NCBI RefSeq assembly: GCF_905220415.1
Contig: NC_059541.1
Location: 6,398,501 to 6,462,500 of the forward strand
DNA length: 64,000 bases
From: Colias croceus
Lineage: Eukaryota; Arthropoda; Insecta; Lepidoptera; Pieridae
Reading direction: 5' to 3'
The position numbers and the translations under genes were made by a program. Below the pieces are notes generated by a model, which saw nothing but the letters and a program-made list of their open reading frames with translations, made no database searches and was not told the origin of the DNA. Position 1 is the stretch's first letter. Every line of letters starts with the position of its first letter. Below are positions 11,913 to 23,968 of the stretch, piece after piece.

Positions 11913-12365
11913 ATGCCAACTTACGAGTTAGCTATGATGATTCGAGCGATGCCAAAAGTGGAGCTTAAAACTGCATTAATGAGAGTCTCCAATGCAATTT
12001 TTGATCGGGGCGGTATCATAAGAAATATCGAAAATTTGGGATTTCGCCCTATGCCATATAAATCTAGTGCTCATGGCATTGTACACAAGGAAGCGAACTA
12101 TTTCGTATTCAAAATTGACACCGCTACGAAAGTGGTGGCCGATTTAAAAGAAGAGTATAGAAGAGATGTAGACGTAATAAGACAACATGTATTTAAAGTA
12201 AATGAAGATTTAGACAACAAGTGCACTCTTGAAGAGGAATTACTGCCACCTGCTTATCGCAAAGAAGTTCAAAAAATGATTGAAATTGGAAAAACACAAG
12301 TTAATCGCTTTACACACAAATTCAAGTACAACTCCGGATTAGACTATTATCCCTTCCAAAAATAG
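11913..12365 (+). CDS. mRpS6: Mitochondrial small-subunit ribosomal protein bS6m (mRpS6)
   Basis: Single-exon ORF of 150 residues. It matches the bS6 family from its first residues: PTYELAMMIRAM, then DRGGIIRNIENLG, LPYR-like MPYKSSAHG, and DVIRQHVFKV. In mammals bS6m is about 125 residues, so this has an extended C-terminus ending DYYPFQK. It acts in the mitochondrial ribosome small subunit. There is no clear stretch of presequence; the conserved protein also starts at MPxYELA, supporting this start. A polyadenylation signal AATAAA is at 12434-12439. It is head-to-head with THOC2 and tail-to-tail with BBS7, 287 bp away. Confidence 0.93.
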   Translation: MPTYELAMMIRAMPKVELKTALMRVSNAIFDRGGIIRNIENLGFRPMPYKSSAHGIVHKEANYFVFKIDTATKVVADLKEEYRRDVDVIRQHVFKVNEDLDNKCTLEEELLPPAYRKEVQKMIEIGKTQVNRFTHKFKYNSGLDYYPFQK

Positions 12366-12652
12366 TTATGTATTTTGTAAGTACTTATATTAATAATTTG
12401 AATGTAGTTTAATGTAGATATTATGGTTATAACAATAAATTAATTTAAAAACAACAACTGTTCATTGTTATATATTTTATGGCCATTTATAATTTCCATT
12501 TATATTCTGACATAATTATAGATTTCCCTCTGTTGATGGTTTGCCAATGCAGTTGTAAGACACCTTTATAATATTTACAGATTTAAATGGTAAAGAAAAC
12601 ATCAAGGCATGTTCAACAATTTATTATATCTATTTGTTTTTAGGATACAATT

Positions 12653-14501
12653 TTAAAGATCTTGTTTTCTTATCGAAAATATTTCTTCAACAAAGTCTAA
12701 CCTGCAGGTTTGCATAGCCTCTTCGAGTTGAATTAGGTCATGGTTGTTATATTTCTTTTCCATAGAAAGTTTACACCAGTCTTTGTACCAATCCTTAATG
12801 GCTGCTAAAAATAACAATAAATATTTTATATTTTAACTAGCTGTGCCGCGCGGTTTCACCCGCATTGCTCCATTCCTGTTGGTCTTAGCGTGATAATATA
12901 TAGCCTATAGCCTTCCTCGATAAATGGGCTATCTAACACCGAAAGAATTTTTCAAATCGGACCGGTCCAGACCAGTTCCTGAGATTAGCGTGTTCAAACA
13001 AACAAACTCTTCAGCTTTATAATATTAGTATAGATTAGTATAGATTTAATATAACAAACTTAAAAGTATTTAAACATAACTTTATTTCACATTAAGCTGA
13101 AACTAATATTAAGTTGCAGCCGATTTTAGAAATATTAGAAACTTATATACTTTGGTATATAGATAATTAATAAATGTGTACCTACATGATAATTCTTCAA
13201 AACAAGTTTCTGTTGAAGCTTCTGGTGATGTCAATATCTGTAGATAATCACTACAAAGTACTGATTTACCTTCAGTGCTGATTGTATTTGCGTCTAGATC
13301 CAAAGAACTTAAAAAATAAAAATATGATAATATTATTATTAATAGAATATTTGTATTTAGTTACTTGTCTTAGGTCAAAATTATACCTTATTTATACAAT
13401 TTACCTCAAGGCTTCTTTTAATTTTAATTCTTGTTTTTTTCCATGTTCAGCAATCAACAAATCTTTAATACTTCTAAACGCAATTATACAACAATACTCT
13501 GGTACATCTGAAAACCAGAAACATTTTTTTACTCATTATATTAGACAAGAGCTAGATAAATTATGTAACATGTCCGTTTTAAATGGGTATATTTTAATGT
13601 TTGTATGAAGATGCCATAATTAAGAAGAAAGTGAAGAATTAAGAAAACATATTTCATTTGATATTGCTAACAGGCAATTGATATTATTTCATATAATATT
13701 ATAGATTTCCTAATGAAATATACATACCACATGCAATATCCACACGTAATCCCTTTTTCACAGTACAGTTTAAAATGATATCTCGTAATTGAACCAAAGT
13801 TGATACATTATCAGATCTAAAAGTTGCTGAGCTGCGCCTAAAAATAACTCAGTGCAATTTTAATAACGTTAATAATTAATTACGCCGTATGTCAATTGTC
13901 ATTACGTAAGAACTTTACTTACTGATATTGACAAATTAACAATGTTCCTAAAAGTGAATGAGCTCGAAAAAAAATTACATTCTTAGCAGGTTTGGGCAGC
14001 GTATCTGGCAAGGCTTCACTGAGCCACGACGTAACTTCAGCTACTGAGAAACTACCTCTCACTCGAATTTCGCTAAAACATCTGAAAGTTTCATTAAATT
14101 AAAAATTCAGGTTCGTTGCAAGCTTTATGATTGGGTTTGTCGGCTAATTTCAGTCGATAATCCATACTAATATTATAAACTAGCTTCCGCCCGCGACTCC
14201 GTCCGCGCGGATGTCGGTCTTCGCGTGGATGGTTTATTTTTCTATTTTGAGTAACTCTGACAATGACATCTTATAAATATCTATTGGACCCAATACGGCT
14301 AGGCCTATAATAATACGCAACGTGTGTTCGCGGTTCTACAGAACAACGTCTATGGATAAAACCGAAAAATGAAGATTATTTTTTTTTCTACGTATTTTTC
14401 CAGGATAAAAAGTATCCTATTTTACGCCCAGGCTAAAAAGGTATATTTATACCAAGTTTCATCGAAATCGAACTGTTAGTTTTCACGTGATGTCTTCACG
14501 T

Positions 14502-14534
<33 letters not shown>

Positions 14535-17500
14535 AATTTTTTTAATCACATATTTGGGTTTGGTATCGATCAAGTAACATGCTATTTATTTTTTCAATAT
14601 TTTCAATGTACAGAATTGACCCTTCTACAGATTTATTATAATATGTATAGATGCGAAAGTAACTCTGTCTGTCTGTCTGTTACGCAATCACGCCTAATCT
14701 ACTGAACTAATTTTCATGAAATTTGGTATGGAGATATTTTGATACCCAAGAATGGACATAGGCTACTTTTTACCCCGGGACATAGGATAGCTTTTATTCC
14801 GGAAATCCCACGGGAACGGGAACTATGCGGGTTTTTCTTAGACTGCGCGGGCGATGCCGCGGGTGGAAAGCTAGTATATATATCGCACCTTCGGTAGAAC
14901 AAGGGCATAATTGTCATAAATTGCCAAAATGACTTAAATATGCAGAAATGCTTTAAAAAGGCCCTTTCAACTGGAGGGACAAAGACATTTGTTTAATTCC
15001 TACAAAAAACAGCCAGATTGAAATAGTGGCGTTGTCATTTTGGCGCTATTTTGTTTCACTCTTGGCGAGACAAAGTCTCATTGGTTAGTTGTGCCATCGG
15101 CGGGGACTGAGCTAGCTGTCACTTGGAGCGCTAACGTCGTTTATGTAAATATGCCCTATAATGTTTTTGATTTCTGGAACGACAAGGCCATATCTGTCAC
15201 ACTTATGCCTAGTTTACGATTTAAAAATTGGGAGGACAAAGTCGTTCAGACAATTGTGCCCTTGTCTGTCCAAGATTTGTTATACTCCATGGTCTTAAAA
15301 TTAACATTTTATTCCGATAATTGCTGTAGAGAGCAAAAAAACAAGTTAGTTTTTTAGAAATTTAAACGATAGGACTGCCAATCAAAATACAACAAACATA
15401 CCCTCACACCCACAAATCTATCCTCAAAAACTTTCGAGTTTACTTAATAAATAATAATATTAGTAAGATATTTATTCGTAAATAATTATTTTTCTTTTTC
15501 AAATTTGTTTTTGGAATGTATTATTTTGCTGTGAACACATTGCCTATAAAATCGATCATACATAAATTAGGGGACCCAGCATAAAGCCGATGCCGTCCAT
15601 TCTGGAATGTAAAACGTGCAAAAAAAGGTGGCCCAATATCAATATGCACTCCGGCAGAATACATAAGCCTTATAAAAAAAGCCACGAAAAAGGAGGAATT
15701 ATTTAATGTCAAGGAATTGAATTATGATTCTTTCTTGTTCTGTTATCTTAATATAATATTATTCCAATTTTTAAAGCGATTCCAAAGAATTTTGCTTGGA
15801 AACATAATAGTTTCAGATTGTTGAAGATGTGTAATGGCTGATTAGTAAGTTTTGATCTCTATTTTTGTGATAAAGTACTGTGGCTTTCTAAAGTGTTTAA
15901 GAAAATAAAACATTTATACAAAAAAACACGTTATTATAATTCCAAAATTATTAACTTAAAGCTTTAGATATGGCCATATTTACAAATTAATTTTCTTGTT
16001 GGTGGAACAAGGGCACAAATGTACACCTACTTAAGGAAAAAATATTATTAAAAAAAACTAGCAGTTTTTAATATTTGTAAACGATACACCTAAAAGAATA
16101 TAGTATATAGTTTATGTCATACAAAGCAGAACAACCATAAAAAAATTATTATCATAGCTAGACCACATTAAGTACTACAAATATCTTAAAATGGCTCTCC
16201 TGTAAAATTGCAAAAACTGTAATTGTGCCCTTGTTCTACCGAAGGTGCGATATGTGAAGAAGTTGATATTATTGGATTGATCATTATTTGCTAAAGCTGC
16301 AAAGCTTTACCTTTTAGATTCTTCTAAATTTTCATCCGTATGTAGCGAATAGTGCGGCAATACGGGTAATTTTAATTTTACGAGTCTCGCAACTCGTGGT
16401 GCTCCCGCCGGCAAAACGTAAACGAAAACCGTTACACTTTCCGTAATTAAAATATCTTTAAAATATCGCATTTGTATCCATAAACGCCTCGTTCCAGCTT
16501 GGCATCTTATTGTTGCTAATAATTCCGAAGACCTTCGTTCCTAGAAGTTTTCAAAATCATTTTCATTTCTAAATTGTGGGTAGTTTTATAATTTATTTCA
16601 AGAGAAATAAAATATTTAGATCGTTTATTACCTGAGATGGACAAATGCTAAGAACGGCTGCATTTTCCGTTTGTATTTCAAGTTTGTTATTGCAATATAT
16701 GAATAACATATCAAGGGGTACTGCAGATATTATTCTAGCTTCTTGCCAACCGTTTTTGGAAGCTCCCGTTAACTGAAATATTAAGATGTGATTTTGTGCT
16801 GTGTAAATAATAAAGATTGATGAAGTCAATTAAAAGAATTTTCTAAGTGATCTAAATCTGAAGTTTTGTGTTACCTCGTGTTGTATATCCAACAAGGGTG
16901 GCATAGATAGGCCGCTCTGTAGCGATCGTGTACTTTTCTGATACTTATCTCGTTCATTTCCAGTTTGCTTCTCCAAACGAGCTACTTCGTTTCTGTTTTA
17001 TATAGACAGAATATTAATAAAGGCAGTAGGTATATATTTATCTACCTATGTACCTAAACGATACTACCTTTACATAAAGCAAGATGTAATAAAGATTTCT
17101 TATTGGTATATAAGTAAAAACTAATAGCAGTAACAACATCTTACTCGAGTTTAAGTCTTCGTGATGCGAGAGCATCTGCGGGAATATTGTTAAGAACAGA
17201 TGTAGATGAGAGAAGGCGACGAGGTCTAAGTCCAAAGACTCTACCAGAGAATGTAGCGGCTAATAATTCGGGTTCATCAGTACCAATGCATCCTCCAGAA
17301 ATAGATGTAACTGGTTCTCCGCAAAACTATGGAGTTACATTTTCAACTCTGATTTATTACATTATGTGCTAGGTTTAACAGTAGACAAATTACGTGCTAT
17401 ATTATCTACGTACATATGTAAACTTAAGTTGCAGTTTCTCCTCTAATTTCTCAGGATTTATTAGATAGAGTTGTATGGATCCATCGTGACGACCAACAGC

Positions 17501-18713
17501 GAGATGTGTTCCAACATGATTATAAAACCAACCAACACACATAACCGATCCCAGTCCTTGTCCTTCTTCCAAGCATTTACTTGTTAATTGTGACCTTTTT
17601 CGACAAATTAATGGCGTTAGTTTAATTAACCTTGCGATTTCTATACATACTTCATATCACAATATAACAGACTAATTACCAACTTACTCGTTATATGAAA
17701 TAATTCCAATAGATCCATCAGCGGCCCCATAAAGTGCACAAATATCAGTGGCACGTATTGACTGGGGTACTAAAAGGCGGGATGGCCCTGATTGAATGTA
17801 AATGCGAGTAATAACATGACCATTTTCTACTACCACTGCACCTTTATTGGCAATAAGCAGAAGTAGTCGTATACGATTGCTCTGTAAGGTGGATAATACA
17901 TTATTTTTCTAAATATGTCCAGTTTAAAAGGGACTATTAGAAGGTACTATATACTTTACATTTACAGCTTTGAATGCAGCAGCATCCAAAATTCTATCTT
18001 CACACATGAAAGTTGTAATTTCACGAAAATCTTTACAGAAAGTAATTGTACGTCCACTGCATAATATCAAATCGTTGCCGAGAACACACCTGTAAATACA
18101 TATGCTTTTAACAAAAAATATGCGAATTTAATTAATAAGAAAACAAAGTTATAAAATATAAAACGGTGTGTACATAGAGGTTATTGTTTCAGAAACTGGT
18201 GATTCAATAGTCAAAAACACTTTCCCTTTTCTTGTATAACCCTTCACCTCATTCCCTGACGCTGCAAAAATTTTATCAACGTTTGAACCTGCAACAATTG
18301 TTTTGAAAACAACATTAGAAATATTTTTTTAATGGAGACTTGAGTGTGCTTGAGATAAGTAGGTAGTCATTTTAAATCACCCGTAGAAATTGCTAATTGC
18401 ACAGAAGTTATGGGTTTCCCCGGCAATGTCTTAAACTGAATGACTGGTTCTTCATCCTTTATCGCTAGACATTGAAAAACCCCGCTTTTATCACCAACTG
18501 CAAACTAAATACAAAGCAAAGATTTAATTGGAGATAACCAATACTATTATTAGTAGTTTGAAGTTAATATACTATGAGCATAATATGTAAAGAGAGAGGA
18601 AGAGTGCTTACTTTTTGTTGTAATTTATCACCTAAAGTGGGTAGTATTTTTAAAGTTTCCGGATATGTAATTCCGCAGAGGATGTAATCAATCCGTGATA
18701 AATCGTACTCCAT
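12653..18713 (-). CDS. BBS7: Bardet-Biedl syndrome 7 protein (BBSome subunit), 14 exons
   Basis: BBS7 is a subunit of the BBSome, the coat complex for ciliary membrane cargo. Exons on the minus strand: 18612-18713, 18381-18504, 18174-18288, 17966-18089, 17688-17881, 17424-17594, 16875-16992, 16632-16772, 16311-16540, 13923-14081, 13728-13837, 13405-13507, 13186-13307 and 12653-12804. They sum to 1,965 bases, an exact frame of 654 codons plus stop; vertebrate BBS7 is about 700. The beginning (LSRIDYILCGIT) and blocks VIQFKTLPGKPITS, GYTRKGKVFLTIE and VGRHDGSIQLY belong to the N-terminal beta-propeller (to about residue 277). A coiled-coil segment follows (NEVARLEKQTGNERDKYQK), then the GAE-like and C-terminal parts (LLATIRCQAGTRRLW, ITSWL-like VTSWLSEALP). 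A putative poly(A) signal on the minus strand is at 12620-12625. Intron 9 holds Helitrons and a 1.4-kb TIR element. Confidence 0.92.
12837..13034 (-). mobile_element. Helitron-like element, family C
   Basis: On the minus strand it starts TCTATACTAATATTATAAAG and ends in CTAG followed by T, with GC-rich GCGGGTGAAACCGCGCGG just before the end. A close relative is at 62656-62841. In the last BBS7 intron; no coding capacity. Confidence 0.7.
14161..14874 (+). mobile_element. Helitron-like element, family B, split by a second Helitron
   Basis: The host element comprises 14161-14179 (TCCATACTAATATTATAAA) plus 14652-14874 (from TGCGAAAGTAACTCTG to CTAG, followed by T). The two halves join into the same sequence found uninterrupted at 60088-60272. 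Element 14180-14651 lies exactly between the A and T of ATAAA/TGCG. Confidence 0.8.
14180..14651 (-). mobile_element. Helitron-like element, family A, copy 1 (nested)
   Basis: Minus-strand element starting TCTATACATAT and ending GCGGGCGGAAGCTAG. Near-identical copies are at 51109-51570 and 61137-61573. It contains a CAGACAGA microsatellite at about 14505-14530. No coding capacity. Confidence 0.8.
14883..16250. mobile_element. 1.37-kb terminal-inverted-repeat transposon, family unknown
   Basis: Ends read TCGCACCTTCGGTAGAACAA and continue AGGGCA at 14883 and, inverted, at 16250, flanked by TA (or ATAT). Two ORFs lie inside: plus 15040-15357 (105 codons) and minus 15521-15712 (63 codons). Neither is a transposase I recognise. 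Words of the end (CAATTGTGCCCTTGT) recur internally near 15251. It sits just after a Helitron within BBS7 intron 9. Confidence 0.75.
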
Positions 18714-19586
18714 TATGGGTAGACTAAATTAAAAATGTTAAACAACAAGTTTAAAGAAAATATCAAAATCGATACTGTCTTGGTAACGCTTGAGTTTAAA
18801 GCAACAACATTGTAAACGTTATGTTGTTATTAAGTAATCGCGTTGCCTACGTTGACTGTGCTTATGTAAAGAGACAATTTTTATCGAATATAACTATAAT
18901 GAAAATTATACGGCAGAATATCAATATAAAAGAAGCATTATAGAGATATCTTAAATAATAGAAAATACCTAACATAGTTTCTGTAGTAGACCGCGACCGG
19001 TATCTTAGGGACGAGAACTTAGATTCGAGAATATCTCATTTTGAATCTTTTTGAATACAGAAGAGAGAAAGTTACCCCTTGTTATAAAAATAGGATTGTG
19101 ATTTTGCCTTTTACCGCTGGAATAAATTAACATCACAATAATTAACATGCATCATTTGAAAGAAAAAAAACAATGATTTACAATAGGATAGGTCCAGATA
19201 GGGAAGGATAAGCATAGGATAGAAGTTTTACGTTAATGAATGTTATGATATTTTACGTTGCTACTTATGGAAACTAATCGTATCATATATAGATATAATT
19301 AAGAATAATTTAGTATTTTTTCGCCATATTTGGAAGGAAATCTAAAGGAAAATCTAGGTATCCTATTAATTTTTGCCTGTTGGCAATTGGCAGGTGTCAT
19401 TTTTTGACACATTAATATTGACATCACTTCCATTGTCATTTGTCACTGTGATCACACACATCACAGTGACAAATGACAAGGGAACAGAAATCAGAAGACA
19501 GAATTTAGACACAAGACATAACCAAATAAAATAATTAGGTATATTACTATTTATTTAGAGGATTGTTAAATAAAAAAGCATAAACA
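18714..19586. promoter_or_regulatory. Shared head-to-head region of BBS7 and eIF2B-epsilon
   Basis: 873 bp separate the two start codons. The part nearest eIF2B-epsilon (19380-19500) is dense in TGTCA/TGACA words and contains a perfect hairpin at 19433-19479. No TATA box was found at an expected position, and the rest is plain AT-rich DNA. Confidence 0.55.
19433..19479. repeat. Perfect 20-bp-stem inverted repeat
   Basis: The arm TTGTCATTTGTCACTGTGAT (19433-19452) is followed by a 7-base loop CACACAC and the exact reverse complement (19460-19479). It lies about 110 bp upstream of the eIF2B-epsilon start codon. Confidence 0.9.
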
Positions 19587-22500
19587 ATGGCTATGGAGGG
19601 CGACAAAGAAAATATTATTCAAGCCGTAGTAATTATGGATGAATTTAACAACAATTTCAATCCGATTACTAATGAAAAACCTTTGGTAAGTTGGCTACAT
19701 CATTTACATTTTATAATAAATATGAGCTTGTTTTCCTTTGACCACTAAGTATTATTTCAGGGCTTGTTGCCTCTCGCCGGTGTGCCACTTGTAGATTATG
19801 TCTTGGAATCTCTTGCTGCTGGTGGAGTTGGTGAAGTCATATTATTTACTTGCCAAGAACCAGCCAAAATCAGAGACCATATAAAGTAGGTTTTTCTATA
19901 TATATATATAGTAACTTTTTAAGGTCATAACATTGAAAAAAAATTTTTCAATATTGTGCTCTTTTTCTAGGAACTGTAAAAATGAAAAGGTCCCTTGGAC
20001 ATTTTCAATGGAAGTACAAATTTTATCATCTGAAACATGTCAAACAAGAGGTGATGTTATGCGAGAAATCGATGCCGCTGGCCTGATAAGAGGTTACTTT
20101 ATTATGTTGGGAGTCAACACTATCACAAATGTAAATTTTGCTGCTTTATTGGAGCAACATAAGTAAGTAATTTTGGTAAATGAACTAAAAAATAATTTGC
20201 CATTATTTTTCTCATTGCTTATATTTCAAAATATTACTCTTTGTTTTTGATAATGATGTAACATTTCATGAATGAAAGAAAGAAAATACATTTATTTGTA
20301 CCAATACACATTAATACATATTACATAAATATAATAACAACATTTTTATTTTACATTTAGACAAACATGTAAAAAGGACAAAGGGGCCGCAATGACTCTG
20401 GTATATAAGGAGCTTGCATGGGACCATCCCCTTATTAGCAATGACAAGTCTATATTTGTAGCAGCTGATGGTAAATCTAAAAAGATTCTTTTGTATCAGA
20501 AGTACAAACCAAAATGCAAAGATTCAACAATTTCATTGCCATTGGTATGTATTTTTTTTTGAATTAAATGCATTGATTAGTAAAAATAATGTTATTGTAT
20601 TATAGAAAGAATAATTGAGGTATTTAATGTTTCAGGATTGTGTTTTACAACATTCTGAGATAAAATTGCATCATAATTTACTTGATGCTAGTATTGCAGT
20701 ATGTTCACCATCTGTCCCCCCTCTATTCTCTGATAATTTTGATTTCCAAAATAGACATGATTTTATCAATGGTTTGCTCATCAATGAGGATATTTTGGCC
20801 AGCACTATGTATTACACTCTTTTAAAAGGCAATCAATATGCAGCTGCAGTAACTAATTGGAAAACATATCATATTATTTGGTAAGGATTTTCTTACATTA
20901 TTTATACAGTTGGTACTCAAATTTATTATAACAATAACTGCATTAAATAACAGATAATAATTCAATTTAACATATTGTTTCAGTATGGATGTTATTCATC
21001 GTTGGGCCCATCCTCTGTCAATTGAGACTGGATCTTTTTATCAAAATCAGTATGCCTTCATGGGCAAGCATAATTATATAAAGACTAATTGTGTGCTAAG
21101 CAGGTAATGTACTTCCATTCACAATTTATTTAGACTGCGTAGCAAACTTAATAATCTTATATCAATTTCATACTTATAATTATTAAAAATATTTTTATAT
21201 TCATTTCAGGTCTTGCACACTGGTAGAAGATGTGATAATTGGATCTGATACTCATACAAGTGACATGTCATCACTTTCCAAAACAGTAATTGGAGACAAG
21301 AGTAACATAGGAAAGAATGTGACTATACATGGAAGTCACATTATGAATAATGTTGTTATTAAAGATAATTGTAAAATCATGAACAGTTTTATTGATGACA
21401 ATTGTGTGATAGAAGAAAATAGCATCCTTGAAGGTGCTATCATTGCTGCAGGTGCAAAAGTCAATAGAGGCAGCAAATTAAAGGGTTCAATTATTGAGAA
21501 GTTGGATAAGGATAAGAATGGTAGAATTTCAATTATTTTGTTTGTTAAAAGCAAAATATAAATGTGTTATGTATAATATTCATATAATACAATTATTGTT
21601 GTAAATTCCAGAAAAAATATCAAAATCAACCTCAGAAAGTGGTACAGAATGGGAGAATGAGTCATCAGGTGATGGTGATGATGAACAAGTTGGGTTTGAG
21701 AAACAATGGAGTGATAGTGAATCATGTTACTCATCAGATTCCAGTGCACAATCTACATTGCCCAATTCTCCAGTACCAGATGACACAAACAGTAAGAGTT
21801 ACCATGAGTTTTGACTAATATCTATTTTTTCATTTGATTGTTTTGGTGTAAAATTTGGTTTCAACTTATTTGTGATGTGATTTAAAGGTGGTTAATTGTA
21901 CACAAAAAAAAAAAAATTTTTTTCTTGTTCGCATAAAAATAAATCTGAATATTTTTTTTCTTCATCAATTTTATTTTCATTTTTTTACAGTTTTCCTACA
22001 AGAAGTGGTTGACAGTCTTGCTAGAGGTTATGAAGAAAAACTTAAATGTGACTATCTAATTCTGGAGATCAATTCATCAAGATATGCTTATAATATCCAA
22101 TTACATGAGGTGAACTTCTTTGTTGTGAGAGCATTACTAAGTTTGCCCATTTTAATGGAAAGCAAAAATGTCCTTGTAACAGTTAAGGATATACTGAAAT
22201 TTTTCCATCCTGTTTTGGCCAATTATATCAAGACCAAGTCTGCTATTATGGATTGCTTGAAAGCTGTTGAGGTAAAAGCATTTTTATACGATTAAAAATT
22301 AAGCTATTTAAGTATTTAGATAATAAAAGTAAAGTTTATTTTTACCTTTTAACCAGAATTTTTTAATCAAATTGGCAAAATTTTAATCAATTCCTAAATT
22401 TAATTCTGTGAAACAAATTTAGTAAAAATATGCATGACAAATCAATAGACAGAAATTTTAATCCGTCTTTGAGTTTGATTTCTTCTATAAACTAATAAAT

Positions 22501-22764
22501 TTATTTAATCATCCAATTTCTAAATTTTTCTAAAGTTTTAACATTAATTTATAGGATAGCTGTATTAAAAATGAGTGGCTCAATGGTAAAGCAGGCCAGG
22601 TGTTACATCTTCTGTATGATGCTGATGTAATTGACGAGGACTCTTTATTAGAGTGGTATGAAGATTTGAAGGAGGATGAAAGTGAAATTGTCAATCAGAC
22701 GTCACTAGTTAAATTCTTTGAGTGGCTTCAAGAGGCCAGTGAGGAGAGTGAAGAATCTGACTAA
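19587..22764 (+). CDS. eIF2Bepsilon: Translation initiation factor eIF2B subunit epsilon, 10 exons
   Basis: Catalytic subunit of eIF2B, the guanine-nucleotide exchange factor that recycles eIF2 in the cytoplasm. Exons: 19587-19685, 19761-19885, 19971-20162, 20361-20544, 20636-20880, 20984-21103, 21210-21520, 21612-21791, 21991-22271 and 22555-22764. They total 1,947 bases, a frame of 648 residues. Domains in order: nucleotidyltransferase-like fold (about 10-210; LLPLAGVPLVDYVLESL), left-handed beta-helix hexapeptides in exon 7 (about 322-425; TVIGDKSNIGKNVTIHGS), an acidic linker (TEWENESSGDGDDE), and the W2/eIF5C domain (about 485-648) ending in the acidic-aromatic box FFEWLQEASEESEESD. A poly(A) signal is at 22812-22817. 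It is tail-to-tail with APC10, 315 bp away. Firm identification; somewhat shorter than the human protein (about 720). Confidence 0.95.
20275..20342 (-). repeat. Probable non-LTR retrotransposon 3' tail fragment
   Basis: GAAAGAAAGAAAATACATTT followed by ATTTGTAC looks like the reversed tail of a lepidopteran LINE. Short, without target duplication seen; in eIF2B-epsilon intron 3. Confidence 0.35.
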
Positions 22765-23079
22765 AATATATTCCAAGTACAATTTTTGTATGTAAATACA
22801 GTCAAAATGTAAATAAAAACTTAAGCAATTATGTGTATTTTTTTAAAATGGAATTAAAATAACAGATTAATATAATCAATTGTTTTATTTATTTTGAAGA
22901 TCTCTTAGATATTATATATATTATGATAGGACCTTTTAAACATGTTTTATTATATAAAAGTAATCATTACAATCTATAAACACACATTTAATTACATTAT
23001 TTACCTTAGATCATTGCTTTTTACTTTTTAGTATTTCAATGCACATTTACACATGAATCAGCTGGTTTTTTCACTTTAT

Positions 23080-23968
23080 TTATCTTATTGTAGCATATTG
23101 TTGAAACTGTACTGTTGAGAATTTCCTAAATTTATTAATATCAAATGATGTTGGTTCACAAGGTGAATGAATTTTAATTTGTCTCATGTGTGTGTCTCTT
23201 CCATTTTGATGATTGCTGAGAACAGCTATTTGAATCATATAAGTTCTTATTGGTCTCTCATGGATATCTTTAATAGATATCATCTCCCAACCTGCAAAAA
23301 TAGGTGGAAAAAAAGAACACTCTTTATTATAATAACAGCAAAGTGTATTTTAGAGACACCAAATCTAACAAATGTTGTTTGTATTAATATTTAATATACT
23401 TTATATTAAATTTCCTTCGTTTCTTTAATTTAAATCAAAACATAGAATTTCAACTTACCACTTGGTTCTATTAACTCAATGACTTCTATTTCTTGCAGAT
23501 CATTAAAATGGGTTCCAGCCCTGATAGATATTCTACTGGGTGTATAACTCTCGTCAAGCTTGTAGTCTGTGTAAATATAAATATGTGAAACCATCGTTTT
23601 TCTTTGGAACTGAATATTCACTAAGTGAGGTAATTGTCCATCTGACTGCCAGTATGTGTCCATACAATCATCTCTTAGTTGGTCTATACCAAATCCTAAA
23701 ATTAAAAAAAAAAAATTGTAATAAAAATATAGTTCAAATTATGCTTCATGAGTTTCAAAACTCAAACTCAAACTCAAACATTTATTTATTCAATTAGACT
23801 TCTTCGAGAAGCACTTTTGAAACGTCAATACATCTCAAAAGTTTTGTAAATATTTTGTATTTACCACCTACCTGGTTTACAAGATGATAGACTCCATATA
23901 GCATGATTGCCTACCTCGCGTACTGTTCCTGATCTTTCACTCACCAATGGATCCTTTTCGGAAGTCAT
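23080..23968 (-). CDS. APC10: Anaphase-promoting complex subunit 10 (APC10/DOC1), 3 exons
   Basis: Substrate co-receptor of the APC/C ubiquitin ligase; its DOC domain helps bind D-box substrates. Exons on the minus strand: 23872-23968, 23459-23695 and 23080-23291, totalling 546 bases for 181 residues (human 185). Recognised blocks: VREVGNHAIWSLSSCKPGFG, QLRDDCMDTYWQSDGQLPH, VNIQFQRKT, YTDYKLDESYTPSRISIRAG, and the end QQYATIR. The final Ile-Arg is the IR tail that binds APC3/CDC27-type TPR subunits. The start Met is followed by TSEKDPL, with the conserved core beginning at about residue 14. A LINE tail lies in intron 1. Firm identification. Confidence 0.95.
23757..23846 (-). mobile_element. 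3' end of a non-LTR retrotransposon
   Basis: On the minus strand it reads GAATAAATAAATGTTTGAG and continues in GAGTTT repeats, the usual terminus of lepidopteran CR1/jockey-like LINEs. Severely 5'-truncated; in APC10 intron 1. Confidence 0.6.
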
